From the NCBI RefSeq assembly GCF_000702705.1, contig NZ_JNJG01000009.1:1-64000 (forward strand): a stretch of 64,000 bases of DNA, in the 5' to 3' direction. A model generated the notes under the pieces. The model saw only the letters and a program-made list of their open reading frames with translations. It was not told the origin of the DNA and made no database searches. Of the stretch, positions 41,848 through 54,381 are shown in pieces. The translations under genes and the position numbers were made by a program. Numbering within the stretch: position 1 is the first letter of the stretch; each line of letters begins with the position of its first letter. This stretch comes from Mycoplasma simbae ATCC 49888 (GTDB lineage: Bacteria > Bacillota_I > Bacilli_A > Mycoplasmatales > Metamycoplasmataceae).

Positions 41848-44800
41848 TTAATTTTGTTTTTTTCTTCTACGACGGTTAATTAATATACCAGCTAATACAG
41901 AAATTCCCAGTGTTATGACTGCTAAAATAATGTAGATATATCAACCTGAGCCTTTTGTTTCATCTGTGCTTGGAGTTACATTTGAAGCATTATTTGAATC
42001 TTCAGTTTTACTTGCTGAAATTACATCATTAATTTTTGATTCGATTTCAGTTAATTTTTCAATTGTTTTAGCCTGATTGATTTCATCTTGAAACTCGTCT
42101 TTTTGTGCTTGGTTAGTTACTTGATCAAGTTTTGTTTCTAATTCAGCTTTTTTAGTTTCAAAAATGATAATTTTGTCAGCTTGCTGATCAAGCACTGATG
42201 TTTGATCAGTAGTTAATGCTTTATCTAACTCATCTAAAATTTGTTGTTTTTTAGTAATATCTTTGATTAAATTAACTTTAGCTTTAACTAAATCGCTAGC
42301 TTGTTTTAATTCGCTTAGCTTTTGTTCAGCCAATTTAGTTGATAATTCATCAAGTAAAGCTTTAATGTTTTCTTGGGTAGCATTATCAATACGTGTGGCA
42401 AAATCGCCTTTGTCTTTTATTTGCTCTAAAATTGATCTAGCAGTTGTTTTTGCTTTATCTAGAGAATCAGCAGCAAGTACAAGAGCATCTTGTTTAGATT
42501 TAATTTCAGCAATAATTGCGTTTGCATCTTGTTTTGAAATTTGCGCTGGCTCTTGCAACAAGTTGTTTAATTTTGCAAAAGTATCTTGATAAGGTTTATA
42601 TGACTCTGGTGTGTAAATTCCATTTTCGTTTGAAATTTGACTAAAACTTAACTGTTTTAGTTCATAAATTTTGCTATCTCTTTGCTCATTAGCTTGATTT
42701 AAAGCAGATTTAAGTTGATCTAAAGCCTGTTGAAGTTGTTCTTTTGTTGCGTTTGAATTGGCTGCTATGGCTTCATTAGCTTGTAAAGAATCTTTAACTA
42801 ATTTAGCTTCTTCAGGTCATTTAAGCTCAAATTTAGCTAGGAAAGTATCTGCCAATTGTTTTGTATCGTTATATTGAGAAGCAATTTTACCTAAATCGTT
42901 TTGTTTTAGTCTAGATACTAATCTATCAAATTTTGTGTTTAATTCTTTAAATTCAATAGGTTTTGTATTTGTATCAGCAACTTTTTGCTTAATTTGTTCA
43001 ACTAATGTTTTTAGATCTTGATATCCTTGAGCTTCAAAGTGCTTTTCATTTAAAGCATCAAATTTATTAGTGTTTAATGTTGCTTTTTGTTTTTGTAAAT
43101 CAGAGTCCGCTAATGCGTCTTTAGCCTCATTATATTTAGCAATTAAATCATCAATTTGTTCTTGAGTTAAATTTTGTTTTGAATCCAATGCAACTTTTAC
43201 ATTATTGTAAGCGTCTAGGTATTTAGAATATGAATCTGGAGTATAGATTTCATCATCATTTGAAATTTTAGTATCAACAATTTGTTGCAGTTTTTCGTAA
43301 TTACCCTTACTTGTTGCGTCAGCAATGGCTTTTTCAACAAGTTTTTTCACTGAATCCACAGTTGATTGTTTTACATAAGGTGAATTAATTACGTTTTGTG
43401 CAATTTGTTTAGCTTGTTCATACTCATCTTTAGAATCTTGTGTTCAAGAATCATAATTTGTTGGTTGAGTATTGATTAAGTTTGTCAATTCGTCTTTATT
43501 TACGTTTGTATTTGTGTTTGTATCGATTGCTTGAATTTCAGCAATTGAAGGTCTTTTATCGCTTCAAGCAAATTTAAGCGCTTTAATTTTTTGATTTTCG
43601 CCTAAAGGCAATCTAAAGTCAGTAACGTCGTGTGACAATGTACCTAATTCAACTTCACTTTCTTGGTTTGTTGTTTTATCAACAACAATAGCTTTAACAA
43701 CCGCATTTGAGTTTTCACCTTTAGTGATGATTCTTAAGTCTTTATTATTGAAGTAATTTTCTTTTACTGTGTAAGTTAAATCACCATTAGCTTTAGCTGG
43801 TGTATAAGCTGTATTTAAGTAGTTATCATCAAGTTTTGCTGGTGTAGAGTTTTTGTCAACTTCAGCATGGTTATTTCCACTGAATCTTGAGTCATTTTCT
43901 AGGCTGATGTATGTTCCTTTATTAACTACGATTTCAGTAATGTTGAATCATCTACCTTCAGGGTAGTTAGCTTTAAGCACAAATTTAATATATCTGGCAC
44001 GACCGCCACCTACATTATCATTTCCTCAGTATCTTTGGTTTGGATAGTTTAAATCAATTGCACCTTCTTCAGTTAAGTATAAGTCAAGGTTTTGGTTGGT
44101 GTCAATTTTATCATCGCCAACTTCAAAAGCTTTTGTTCAATCAGCTTCGTTTTCCGTGTCTTTTGTTGAGAAATATACATCAATATCTCTTGGGTAGTCT
44201 CAAAAGGCAGTTCCTGCGTAAATTCTAATTGATTCTAGATTTACTTCAGCACCTAAATCATATACAATGTATTGCCCTTTATCTAGAGAACCGGCAATAA
44301 TAGTTGATGTATTTAAGTCACCATCAAAGTTGCCCAAGTTGTGTCTATAGTCATTAAAGTGTGAAATATTGGTTTTGTGTAATTTACCAAAAATTAGGTT
44401 TTGAGGGTTATTAGCATTGGCAACACTAATTCCTGAATTATTTTTTTGCTCTTCTGAGTTTATAACAAAGTTTGTTACTCTTAATCAAGAATTTTCAGTG
44501 TTTTCTTCTAAGTTGGTTACTCTAACTGCAACTACATTTTGAACGTTAAGGCCGTTCACTTCGTATGGAGTGTTATCAGTTTTATTAACTTCTGTGTGTC
44601 CATTTAAATCCGTTCATGTTTCGCTATTTTCAACTTTGTATTGAATTTTGAATTTTTTGAACTTATCGTTGCCATCGCCCATTTTAATGTACAGAGAATT
44701 TAGAGTGATTGGTTTATTGATCGTTGCTTCAAAATAGTCATCTTTTTTAACTCTGTTATGTGCACCATCATGTGAACTACTATATACTTCTTGACTTGTG

Positions 44801-46890
44801 TTGTCTAATCTAAAAACATCTCCTGATGAACCTTGTTTAACTTGTCTATTGGTGCTAAATGTTGCATTAAAGTGTGATCGATCCAATATTTCATTATAAA
44901 TATCGGTTGCAACTTTTTTTACTTCTTTTAGCAATGGTTGAATGTGTTGAGAACCTACTTCAGCGTTAAATGAATAGTCTAAGTAGTTGAAACGGTATGA
45001 ACGTGATTTTTCAATTAATTCTAAAGCATTATTGTATAGTTCTGTGTATAAATCATCATTTTTAGTTGCTGATTTATTTTCTTTTAGCGCTTCAAGATAA
45101 AGTGCTAATCCATTGAATAAATCTTTAGCAGAATTAATTCAAGGCATGATTTCTTTTAATAATTTAGCATTTTGTTTTGATGCTTGTAATCTTGTAGCAT
45201 GTTTTACAACTGCTTTGAATTTATTGATTAAAGAATCAATTTCTTCTAATGAGTATGATTTGTCAGCCAATTTGGCTTTAAATGTGTTTAATTCTTCTTT
45301 TAGTTCAACTGATTCTTCTAGTTTAACACTTGAATCACTAGCTTTATTAACTAAATGTTTAGCTAGTTCTCTTAGTGCTATTGATTCTTGAGTTTCTAGT
45401 TTTGAACCATTGATTAAGTGATTGAATGAAGCATCTAATGTCTTAGCAATTTGTTCTTCATTATTTCAGTTTTTTCATGAATAGCTAGCAGCACCAAATA
45501 GTGCAATTCTTGAAGCTTGTGCTTGTTGCATTGGAGACACTAAAACACCATCAATTTTGTCTTTACGATCTTGAGTAGTGAACGTGTCTTTAAAACCACC
45601 TAAAACAAGGTTTGCCTTAGATTTATCGTTTGCCGCCCAGTCAAAAAGTAATACAGGTTTACGGTTCGCGGTTTGTTTAAAGTTTTCTAAGTAAGCGTTT
45701 TCATCGTAGTTTTTAATATTTTTAACATTGTTTCCTGAAACAACAATCTCAACTTCGACTGGTAAAGTATTGAAATAGTTATCAGCTTCGGATTTGTATT
45801 CATTTACCAATAATTTAATGTTAGTGTTTAGATCAGTATATGTATTTTTAAGCTCTTTTAGTCAAGCAACTAAATCTTCCAGCAGTTTCTTTTGGTATTC
45901 TTTGTAGGTTGCATTTCTTCTTGCATCTTGAGCTTTGTTATCACCTGAATTATCGCCTTGAAGTTCATAGAAAGGCTTAATAAAATCGTTGGCTAAAAGA
46001 CCTATTGAACGAGCTCCAGCTTCAATAACTTGGCTAAATTTGTTTTTTAAAGCAGTTAAATCAGCTTCATAGTTTGCAATTGTAGGGATTTGTCTTGCAA
46101 ATGGGTGTAATGTATACACAAAATCTATGTGATTTTGTTTACTTTTTTCGATTAAAGGCTTAATATCATTATCCAATTCACTTTGAGAATATAAATCTCT
46201 TCATTGTAATCAGTGTTTTGAGTCTTCTTTAGATGCATACACGTAGCTGTTTAGCTTGTAGTGTGAAGCTCACTCTAAATACTCAATTCTTTGTTCTTTG
46301 GTTCATTGTGAGCCAAAAAAGCCTTCAAAAATACCACGCATTCTAACATCTGCATAGTCCTCAATGCTAAATTCTTTGATCTCTTGACCATTCAATTGGC
46401 TAAAAACGTGTCATAAAGTTGTAGCACCATAAAATGCAGCCTTGTTATCTTTAGCTAACAGAGTAATTTTGTTAGTAACGTTGTTTAGAATGTAACTGTC
46501 ATTTTTTTGTTTTAATTCATCACTAAATTGAATGTTATCGGCTTGAGCTAATTCATCAACTAATGTATCTGCGTTATCTTTAGTACCAACTAGAATGTTA
46601 GTTTTGCCTTCAATAACACGTCTAGATCTACTAAAACTAATGTTTTTTGAAATCAATGAGCTTTCTAAACGTTTAATAGTAGCTTGATCAACTCCATCTT
46701 CATACACAATATTAACGTTGTCAGTGATTATGTATTTTTTGCCATTGTACTCAATTTTTTGTACATTTGGATAAATATCATATTCATTGGCTGTTGGTTG
46801 ATTAGCTTGAGCTGTTGCACTAATTGTAGCAGTTAAACCCACTGAGCTAATAATACCTAATACAGCACTAAATTTCTTCTTTGATTTCAT
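41848..46890 (-). CDS. Large surface GH84-family glycosidase (NagH/hyaluronidase-like)
   Basis: A 1680-residue surface protein. A Lys-rich signal peptide ends near residue 29. A GH20/GH84 N-terminal-like domain follows, then the GH84 barrel from about residue 181 (MRGIFEGFFGSQW, SYVYASKEDSKHW). Discoidin-like carbohydrate-binding modules, FIVAR-type helical repeats and a C-terminal helix with an RRRRKK tail anchor it in the membrane. GH84 enzymes hydrolyse beta-N-acetylglucosaminides; clostridial NagH and mycoplasma homologues are often called hyaluronidases. The usual Asp-Asp catalytic pair reads Asn301-Asp302 here, so activity is in doubt. About 20 TGA codons are Trp. Confidence 0.85.
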
Positions 46891-46916
46891 AATACCTTCC
46901 TTATATAGATTGCTAT

Positions 46917-46922
46917 ATTATA
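46917..46922 (-). promoter_or_regulatory. -10 box of the GH84 gene
   Basis: Perfect TATAAT on the minus strand; a short leader with a GGAAGG ribosome site follows. Confidence 0.55.
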
Positions 46923-46981
46923 ATACATAACTGTATTTATTGTATATTTTTCATTATACCGTTTTAACGTGTACAAAATAT

Positions 46982-47006
46982 CAAAAAGAACGCCTCCAGG
47001 CGTTCA
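46982..47006 (-). terminator. Terminator of the transglutaminase-like lipoprotein gene
   Basis: Eight-base arms (46988-46995 and 46998-47005) with a 2-nt loop and T-rich sequence after it on the minus strand. Confidence 0.7.
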
Positions 47007-47033
47007 ATAGCTAAAAAACTAAAATTGCATAAT

Positions 47034-49022
47034 TTATTCAACAATATACTCAAAATTATTTCTTTTTGCAAATTCACTTACTAATTGATTAAAGCTTTTT
47101 GTAATTAAACTAGTGCGTGGCGAAACACTCACGAAAGCGTTAGGATCAATGCTTGTTAGTGAATTTGGTAAATAAACTTTTTGTAAATTTGGTAAATATT
47201 TAAATACTTCGGCGGGAATAATGCTGATGCCTTCGTCTAATTTAATTATTCTAAGATTATCCTTAAATGAAACTTCTTGACCTTGTAATTTTGTATTTGC
47301 ATGAATTTGTAAAATTGAATTAGCTTGTGCGATTGCTAAAAGTTGAGAATAGTCGTTGTTGTATAAATTACCTTTATAGCTGGCAAATGAATAATTTCCA
47401 GGTTCTACATCAATAAATTTTAATGAAGCGAGATTAAATAAATCTTTTGCGTCATACATTTGACTAGCACGTTGATGCAACGTTATTTTATTTTGTTTAT
47501 ATGCTGAAGGTGTATACAAAATGCGACTAAAATCTTTGCTGTATAAAAGAGCGTCAAAAGTAGAATAATTTGGGTTAGTTTCACTTGCAGTTATTGCTTC
47601 AAGTGAACCTTTTGTTCCTTCGTATTCAAGATTGTTGATATTACCACCTAATTGAATAGATTTAATGCTCTGTGAATTCAAGATTGTATTGGCAATATTT
47701 TGCACTTTAAACGTTCCTAAAGTGTCTGGAACAATTACATTTTGAGCACTTGAGTTTTTCAATGCTACGCCTTTTCAGTATTCATATTGATTATTTTCAA
47801 AGTTATATGTGTAATTCAATACTCTAATGGCTTTATGGTCATTAGAAATTTGGCGTGAATCCATGCGTTCATATTTACGGCTCACTGAACCTCAGGTTGC
47901 ATCTGAATGATATCACTGATTGGTTTCTGGATCTTTAATCAAGTTTCATTGGTGATCTCCAGCTGAAGATCAACCAATGACCATTACACTTTTAACACCA
48001 ATCATGTCTAGTCATTCTTTATATAAAGAGCTATATCCACCACAAACTGCGTATTTGTGTTGAATGATTTCTCAAGGATTAATACGTGGAAAATTATTGG
48101 CGTTAGCATATTTAACATTAGTTGCAATTCAGTCAAAAATAGCATCAATTTTGTTTTTTAAACTCATGCCAGCTTTTAAAACTTTGGTTTCTAAAAAGTT
48201 TCTAACATTTGCTTTTTGTTCTTGTGTGTAGGTAAAATCTTCAAGCGACTCAATAAAACTGTCACCACCATATGAAATAAAATCAATTGCTTCTTGATTA
48301 ATTGCTGCGTTTGCTTCATTAACGCTACCATTTTGTTTTTTGGATACTGCATTTATTGCATCTAATTCAGGAACATTATTACTATTAGCTGGTGTGTTGG
48401 TATTTTGAGGATTATTTTTGTCATAATTTTCACCAGCTCAGCTAGGTTTAATATCAGGTTGTGACTTAAGAGTTTCTTTTTGTTCGCTCAATGTTTTATA
48501 CACATTTTGCAATTCTGATGAGTATTTTTTCAATAAATCTTGGCTTTTTGGATCTTTAGACATAGACTCAATAGAACCAAAATTATGAATAAATTCGTAT
48601 GCGGTGTCAATCAATGACTCATATTTATATTGAGCTTCATTTTTCAATGATTGGGCAAAAGTTAATAATTGAGTTTGTTGTTCTAATATTTGCGATTTAA
48701 GGTTATTTTGATCTTGTTTTACATCTTCAGGTTTGGCTTCTGGTTTTTTGTCAGCCTCATCTTTTTTATCTTCTTTTTCATCGCTTTTATTGTCAGTGTT
48801 ATCTTTTTTGCCTAAATCATCTTTTTTATCTTCTTTTTGATCCTTGCCTTTATCTTCGCTAGTTTTTTTGCTGTCTTCAGATTTAGTTATCTGAGTATCT
48901 TTTTGTTCAGAAGGTTTTTTAATTTCAGTCTTTTTTTCTTGAGTATTATTGCAAGCTGAACTTAAAACTAACCCAGAAGTTAGGCTCAATCCAGTAGAAA
49001 TAAGTAAGAGATATTTTTTCAT
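47034..49022 (-). CDS. Lipoprotein with transglutaminase-like and leucine-rich repeat domains
   Basis: A 662-residue lipoprotein; the lipobox is LSSAC. Residues about 30-105 are a highly charged Lys/Asp/Glu spacer. A papain-fold transglutaminase-like domain contains the triad Cys327 (AVCGGYSSL), His357 (GDHQWNLI) and Asp374 (YHSDATW); such secreted domains are usually cysteine proteases or crosslinkers. The C-terminal third has BspA-like leucine-rich repeats (LPNLQKVYLPNSLTSID). It probably acts on host or surface proteins; substrate unknown. It starts 11 nt after pepA and is likely cotranscribed with it. Confidence 0.82.
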
Positions 49023-49033
49023 GCTTTCCTAAA

Positions 49034-50386
49034 TTATTTTAATATTGCAAACTCAACTAACGTATCTAGTAAAGCACCCATTGGTTTACCTTTTAAATCG
49101 GCTGTACCTGCAATATCACAGTGAATGTAAGGAACGTTGTTGGTAAATTCTTTTAAAAACATTGCCGCTGTGTTGTGGTCACTAGTTTCGTCATTATTAT
49201 AGTTGTTTAAATCTGCCACAATACTTGCTGTGTTAGGTTCGTGAAAATCTTCATGCATTGGCATTCTTCAAACTTTTTCATGTGCGTTTTTAGCAGCTTG
49301 AGCAAAAATTTGTCAATTTTGTTCATCGGTTGAATAAATTCCTGAATATTGTGAGCCTAATGTTCTCACCATTGCACCTGTTAAGGTTGCAACGTCTACC
49401 AGTGTAGTTGCATTTAATTTAGTAGCCGCATAGTAAAGCCCATCCGCTAAAACTAAACGTCCCTCAGCATCGGTATCAGTAACCTCAACAGAAATTCCAG
49501 CCATTGATTCATATACGTTTTCAGGTAATGAAGCATCACCGTCTTGACGGTTATCAGTAATGCACATAACTGCTGATACATTTTTTTGTATTTTTAATTC
49601 AGCTGCAGCTTTGACTGCGTACGCTGCAATTACAGAACCTGACATATCATATTTCATACCTTCCATGTGGTAGCCTTTAGTGTTCATGCCACCAGTATCA
49701 AAAGTAATTCCTTTACCAACAAAAACAACTTTTTCATCGCTTTGTGGATTACCGCTGTATTCAATAACCACAACTCTAGGAGCATAGGTTGAACCTTTAT
49801 TAACTGAAAGCAATAGGCCCATGTTTAAATCTTCTATTTGGCGTTTATTTAAAACGGTAACCACTAAGTCTTTATTTTGAGTAAACTCATCTCTAATGTA
49901 TTCTGCTAGCATTTCAGAATTACAATAGTTTTCGGGCATAACTTGCAAATTACGAGCTGAGTTTTTGTTTAATGCTATAGTTGCGAATTTGTTAGCTAAT
50001 TCAGTGTATGAAGCATCATTAAACAAGAATGTGAACTCACGTTTTTTAGGTTGCTCTTTTTTCTTGTTGAATAAAGTTGCCTCGTAAAAAAGTACTCTTG
50101 AATAAAAGGCTTTGATTACATCTTCAATTGATAAAGAAGCGTGTACAAATTTTTCTACTTTAATTTGCAAATCTCTTTGTGAGCTTAGAATATATTTATC
50201 AATTAGCTCAACTAAACCATAGTAGTCTAGCTCTTTTTCAATATAGATATATGCTTCTTTTTGCTCAACAAATTCAGTAATTTGTCCGTGTTTTTTTGAA
50301 ATTAGATCACAGCATTTTTGGTCATCAAATCAAAGCGGCTCTAATAAAAATTTATCATTTCTCATTGTTGAATAATATTTTGTCAT
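49034..50386 (-). CDS. pepA: Leucyl aminopeptidase, M17 family
   Basis: A 450-residue cytosolic aminopeptidase. Metal ligands and catalytic residues lie in GKGITFDTGGMNTKG and VTDTDAEGRLVLADGL; the active-site Lys lies in the first of these. It releases N-terminal residues from imported peptides, an amino acid source for an auxotroph. The full N-terminus is recovered through TGA codons to an ATG with a GGAGGTTG ribosome site. Confidence 0.94.
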
Positions 50387-50506
50387 TTCAACCTCCAATA
50401 TTTATTTTTTAATTATAGCAACTCAGCACATTAATTGCTCTATTTAACTAAAAAGAATATTAATTATTATCCAGCTTCATCAATCTATTTTTCTATCATG
50501 TATCGC

Positions 50507-50512
50507 TATAAT
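50507..50512 (+). promoter_or_regulatory. -10 box of the plus-strand lipoprotein gene
   Basis: TATAAT, about 41 nt before the ATG, in the divergent region with pepA. Confidence 0.5.
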
Positions 50513-50553
50513 ATATGCGATATATTGTTAATTTTTGAGTTTTTAGGAGCAAA

Positions 50554-51864
50554 ATGTTAAGAAAATCAATCTTATTATCGGCGATAACTTTTACACCTTT
50601 AATCACTGTAAGCTGCGTCAATAACAAACCAACCGAATTTGAGGAATTTATTAAGGATAAGACTAATATATCTGTAAATGAAAAACATATTTTTAAACAT
50701 TTTGTTGATGACAAAGGATATGATTTTTCACAAAGATTTGTCAAGGCACTTAACTATATATATGAAAATATCGATCCCTTCGAAAATAATATATTGGCTA
50801 GAGATTGAATCAATATTAACCAGAAATTAAACGGTTTAATCACATTTTTGAATAATTCCTCACCAGATAAAAATAAACAATTAAATGAGGCAAAAGTTGC
50901 ATATATTATATATTTATACAAATATCTTCGTTCAAGAAACAAAAGCATAAAATACAATTTAAATGAATACTTAATTAATCCAAAAAAGAACAAATTAAGC
51001 AAAAATAATGCAGATTTTAACTATATAAAATTTAATATTAATCATTTTGTGGAAAACATTTTCCCAAATGATAAGTCCAAATCGTCAGTTGACAGAAATT
51101 TTTGGAGTGATATAGTCTACGAACACAGACAACTGTCGGAATTCAAATATGATATTGTCAAACCAATTTGACAATACAACGATTTTTGGCGTAACCATTA
51201 CACAGATGATAACATAAGCTTAGCTAAGGAATTGAATTACTCTTCAAACAAAAACTTAGCTTATACACCCTACTCATTAAATACAAACAAACTTGTTTAT
51301 AATCAAAAGAGATTTTTTGCTGACCAAGCCAGAGTTGATTATTTAAATGTTGGTTATAGCGAGGTGTCACATGTTTTATCATTTGAAATGAATGCAAAAT
51401 ATGATCCTAAAAACATTAGAATATATCCAGGAATTCACTATGGACAAACAAAAAATGATTTCAATAATATTATATTTACACTAGCTTATGAACCAGAGTT
51501 AATGGATTATCAAGACTTTAGTTCATATTGAAATATGAAATTTGAGTCCAAAAACACAAATAATGAGTATAAAACCTATCATCTTAATATAGATAGATTT
51601 GTTAAAAAAGTTGATGATTCTATTAATTTAGATAAAAAAACTATTATTTGGTTTAATCAACTAGGTACAATTATGCAAAGCTATCCGCAAGCATACATGG
51701 TCACATCACTAAATCCTATATATTTAGAATATTTTAACCGTCATATTAAGCAAAACCATAATAATTTTATGTTAGTTACAATGGATAGTATTGAAATAAA
51801 TCCTACAAACTTTACTCGCTGAGATGAAATTGAAGAACATTTATCATCTGGTAAATTAGATTAA
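50554..51864 (+). CDS. Lipoprotein of unknown function
   Basis: A 436-residue lipoprotein. The signal peptide ends LITVSC (Cys21), behind an AGGAG ribosome site. The mature part is rich in Asn, Lys, Tyr and Phe with no recognised domain. Four TGA codons are Trp and the frame is intact. It is divergent from pepA and ends in a strong terminator. Surface location is predicted; function is not. Confidence 0.75.
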
Positions 51865-51890
51865 TAATGTGACAAATTCGTATGAATACA

Positions 51891-51919
51891 AAAAGCTTGC
51901 TCGCATGAGCAGGTTTTTT
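51891..51919 (+). terminator. Terminator of the lipoprotein gene
   Basis: Seven-base arms (51896-51902 and 51907-51913), 4-nt loop, then T6. Confidence 0.8.
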
Positions 51920-52319
51920 AAACGTTATTTAATTTAATCTAATATTTTGGCATTATCTAATTTTGAGCTAGCCTGAATTATTTTTCTATTTAGTTCATCT
52001 TTTCTAGACTAAACTAAGGTTTAAGAGTTATTATAATTTTGCTGAGGCTTTTGTTTTAAGTTTGTCTAGTTCTAAATATTCTTTATGTCGTGTTGCAAAT
52101 TGGGTTTGTGAATCTGTATTTTTGAAGTTGCAATTAAATCTATTTCTATCATTATCGCATAAACCAGTCAGATTGGTCAAGATTTTTAGTTTCTTGAACA
52201 AAATGTGATGCGAATGAACCTGCATTATAAATAAATATGAAAAATTTACAACAGCTATATAGCAATATACACTATATATTGAGTTTTAAACAATCATTGT
52301 ATTACAAAATGAAATATTA
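51920..52319. other. 400-bp stretch without a convincing gene
   Basis: Very AT-rich. A 64-codon minus-strand frame (52031-52225) lacks a ribosome site and known motif and may be a remnant. No tRNA, long repeat or clear promoter is visible. Confidence 0.4.
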
Positions 52320-53147
52320 ATGCACTATAAAAATCAAAACCTCACTAAAGTATGCACTGACTTTTGCATAGTGAACAATATAAACCCCATGGTTAATACA
52401 AAAACGATAGTTTTTCCTTTTTTTAAAAATTTGTGTGTTTCCATAGTATGTTTTAACATGAACATTAACAACAACACTTATAAAGAATTAGTATTTACAC
52501 TATATTTGATTTACTCACAATTAAATTCTTTTAGCTTAATGAAATGGAGTAAAGAAGGTATTACACATAATATAAGAATTAAAGTGGTCTGAAATTCAAA
52601 ATTTTTTATTCATTCTTTAAACTTGACAAGATTAGTGAAACAAAATTTAATGCCCAAACGGCCTTATAAATTAGTTGGTGACATTATGAGCAACAAATAT
52701 GTTTACAGCAATATTGCTAATGAAATGAATAAAAAAGATAGATTTAATAGCAGTAAAAAAATAAACGCACTGGAAATAATGATAAAAAATATTACTAACC
52801 CACATTTTTTCGAGTATTTCAAAATTAAACCAATCACAAATGGAAAAAATGTATACGCTAAATCCGAGTGCATACTTATAAGCCAGGAAATAAACGACAA
52901 ACGCGTGTTATTACATTGCAAAATTGGTAATATGTATGGCTTAAACATAAGTAAACATAGGTCTGTCTACTGAAATAATAGAAAAGATACAATCAATATA
53001 GTTGTTATACCGTTTTCAATTAAGTTAATACATAAAAACAATATTAACACACAAAATTTATTGAAAATTGATTGATTTTTTGTTAATTGAAACCAAAACG
53101 AATACAACTTAGATAGGATAAATAAAAATGAGCTAGGGCTCATTTAA
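52320..53147 (+). CDS. ORFan, possibly intact
   Basis: A 275-codon frame through four or more TGA-Trp codons, rich in Asn, Lys and Ile, with hydrophobic strands early and a basic middle (KQNLMPKRPYKLVG). No signal peptide, membrane helix or known motif is seen. There is no ribosome site or clear promoter before the ATG, so the start is uncertain. Its stop lies inside the terminator of gapA on the opposite strand. It may be a lineage-specific gene or a decayed one. Confidence 0.4.
53121..53147 (-). terminator. Terminator of gapA
   Basis: Eight-base arms (53126-53133 and 53138-53145), then T-rich on the minus strand. Confidence 0.7.
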
Positions 53148-53154
53148 ATCATCA

Positions 53155-54162
<1,008 letters not shown>

Positions 54163-54237
54163 ATTTGCCTCCATGAATTTATTTTCTATAATAATTTTAC
54201 TCTTACCTTGCAAATATATCTAATACAAGTTGTAAAA

Positions 54238-54266
54238 TGTGGAAAAAATTAAGAATTATTTCCACA
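54238..54266. repeat. Strong inverted repeat upstream of gapA
   Basis: Thirteen-base arms with one mismatch around a 3-nt centre (outer arms TGTGGAAA and TTTCCACA). A TATAAT on the minus strand at 54324-54329 would place it in a long gapA leader; otherwise it could be an operator. No regulator is recognised. Confidence 0.5.
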
Positions 54267-54349
54267 AATTGTAATTTTTTTTGCTAAAGATCAAATTAAA
54301 TGATATAAATATCACTTGTTTGTATTATAATAGGCGGCCACATTCGTAA

Positions 54350-54378
54350 GAAAAAACTCACTGCAATTGAGTGAGTTT
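54350..54378 (-). terminator. Terminator of the phosphoketolase gene
   Basis: Nine-base arms (54354-54362 and 54370-54378), then T-rich on the minus strand, just beyond the stop. Confidence 0.8.
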
Positions 54379-54381
54379 CAC

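Noticed and set aside
52031-52225. 64-residue minus-strand ORF
   Set aside because: No ribosome site, no family motif and poor composition; at most a remnant.
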